Shown here: in pieces, positions 5,727 through 5,901 of the stretch
How positions within the stretch are numbered: position 1 is the first letter of the stretch
How the letters are laid out: each line of letters opens with the position of its first letter
NCBI GenBank assembly: GCA_022600655.1
Contig: JAHZJZ010000035.1
Coordinates: 1 to 5,901 of the forward strand
Direction: 5' to 3'
DNA from: Campylobacterota bacterium
GTDB taxonomy: Bacteria; Campylobacterota; Campylobacteria; Campylobacterales; Sulfurovaceae
Length of the DNA stretch: 5,901 nt
Notes under the pieces: model-generated
Told to the model about the DNA's origin: nothing
Database searches by the model: none
Seen by the model: the letters and a program-made list of their open reading frames with translations, nothing else
Position numbers and translations under genes: made by a program

Positions 5727-5901
5727 ATTTTATACTTTTCCTCAATATGCTCTTTCCACCCTCTATCTTCATTTTCGATTAAAGAAGGATTAGCATAATG
5801 ATGAAGGGAACCTGCAATAGCATCTGCATTTTTTTCTTCTTTGATTTTTGTCTCAATTAACTCTTGTACGAAACCTGCATACTTATTATCAATAAAATAA
5901 C
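5723..5901 (-). CDS. Antitoxin of the PIN toxin, C-terminal part
   Basis: The frame is open from the right window edge to a TGA at 5725-5723 and shows 58 residues of a protein whose N-terminus lies outside. The visible part begins with a helix-like stretch (YFIDNKYAGFVQELIETKI) and continues to IAGSLHHYANPSLI and then GWKEHIEEKYKI at the end. A G-S-L-x-x-Y-A-N-P stretch followed by a Trp/Lys-rich amphipathic tail is a pattern I associate with small antitoxins encoded just before PIN toxins; the tail is the presumed toxin-binding element. The stop overlaps the PIN start by four bases, the classic antitoxin-toxin arrangement. The DNA-binding fold cannot be judged because the N-terminus is missing. 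Confidence 0.78.
   Translation of the reverse strand, partial: YFIDNKYAGFVQELIETKIKEEKNADAIAGSLHHYANPSLIENEDRGWKEHIEEKYKI

Overview
The window reads as chromosomal DNA of an AT-rich Gram-negative bacterium, most likely a member of the Campylobacterota (Sulfurimonas/Sulfurovum/Arcobacter-like). This rests on low GC, short intergenic spaces, TATAAT-type -10 boxes without an obvious -35, a lipobox lipoprotein and a fused TRAP permease. The assignment is an inference from style, not from a marker gene.

Left part, plus strand (about 1-2449): a 536-residue lipoprotein of unknown function is followed 35 bp later by a LOG-family (TIGR00730-type) nucleotide-processing protein. The gap holds a perfect 10-bp inverted repeat that ends at the base before the LOG start codon and puts a TATAAT box on each strand.

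Middle, minus strand (2446-4529): a 617-residue fused DctQ-DctM TRAP transporter permease is followed by a 73-residue ribbon-helix-helix protein that looks like an antitoxin. The ribosome-binding site of the small gene overlaps the permease stop codon. The small gene's stop codon overlaps that of the convergent LOG gene. No substrate-binding protein and no toxin partner for the ribbon-helix-helix protein lie in the window. A GC-rich REP-like palindrome (4564-4593) sits upstream of the permease and shows that the longer TTG-started reading frame is not the real gene.

Right part, minus strand (4616-5901): a toxin-antitoxin cluster. From the right edge it runs: the C-terminal part of an antitoxin, a PIN-domain (VapC-like) toxin joined to it by an ATGA overlap, a fresh extended -10 promoter, a RelB-like antitoxin, a RelE-family toxin gene and a 53-residue small ORF. 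The RelE-family gene is broken near its 5' end. Its ATG overlaps the antitoxin end, but a six-T tract after seven codons throws it out of frame. Removing one T restores a complete 104-residue toxin.

The window therefore has one intact PIN module (as far as visible), one module with an intact antitoxin and a frameshifted toxin, and one apparently single antitoxin attached to a transporter gene. No wholly new system is evident. The most informative points are the one-base toxin lesion, the double-faced promoter/hairpin at the LOG gene, the REP-like element, and the transporter-antitoxin coupling.
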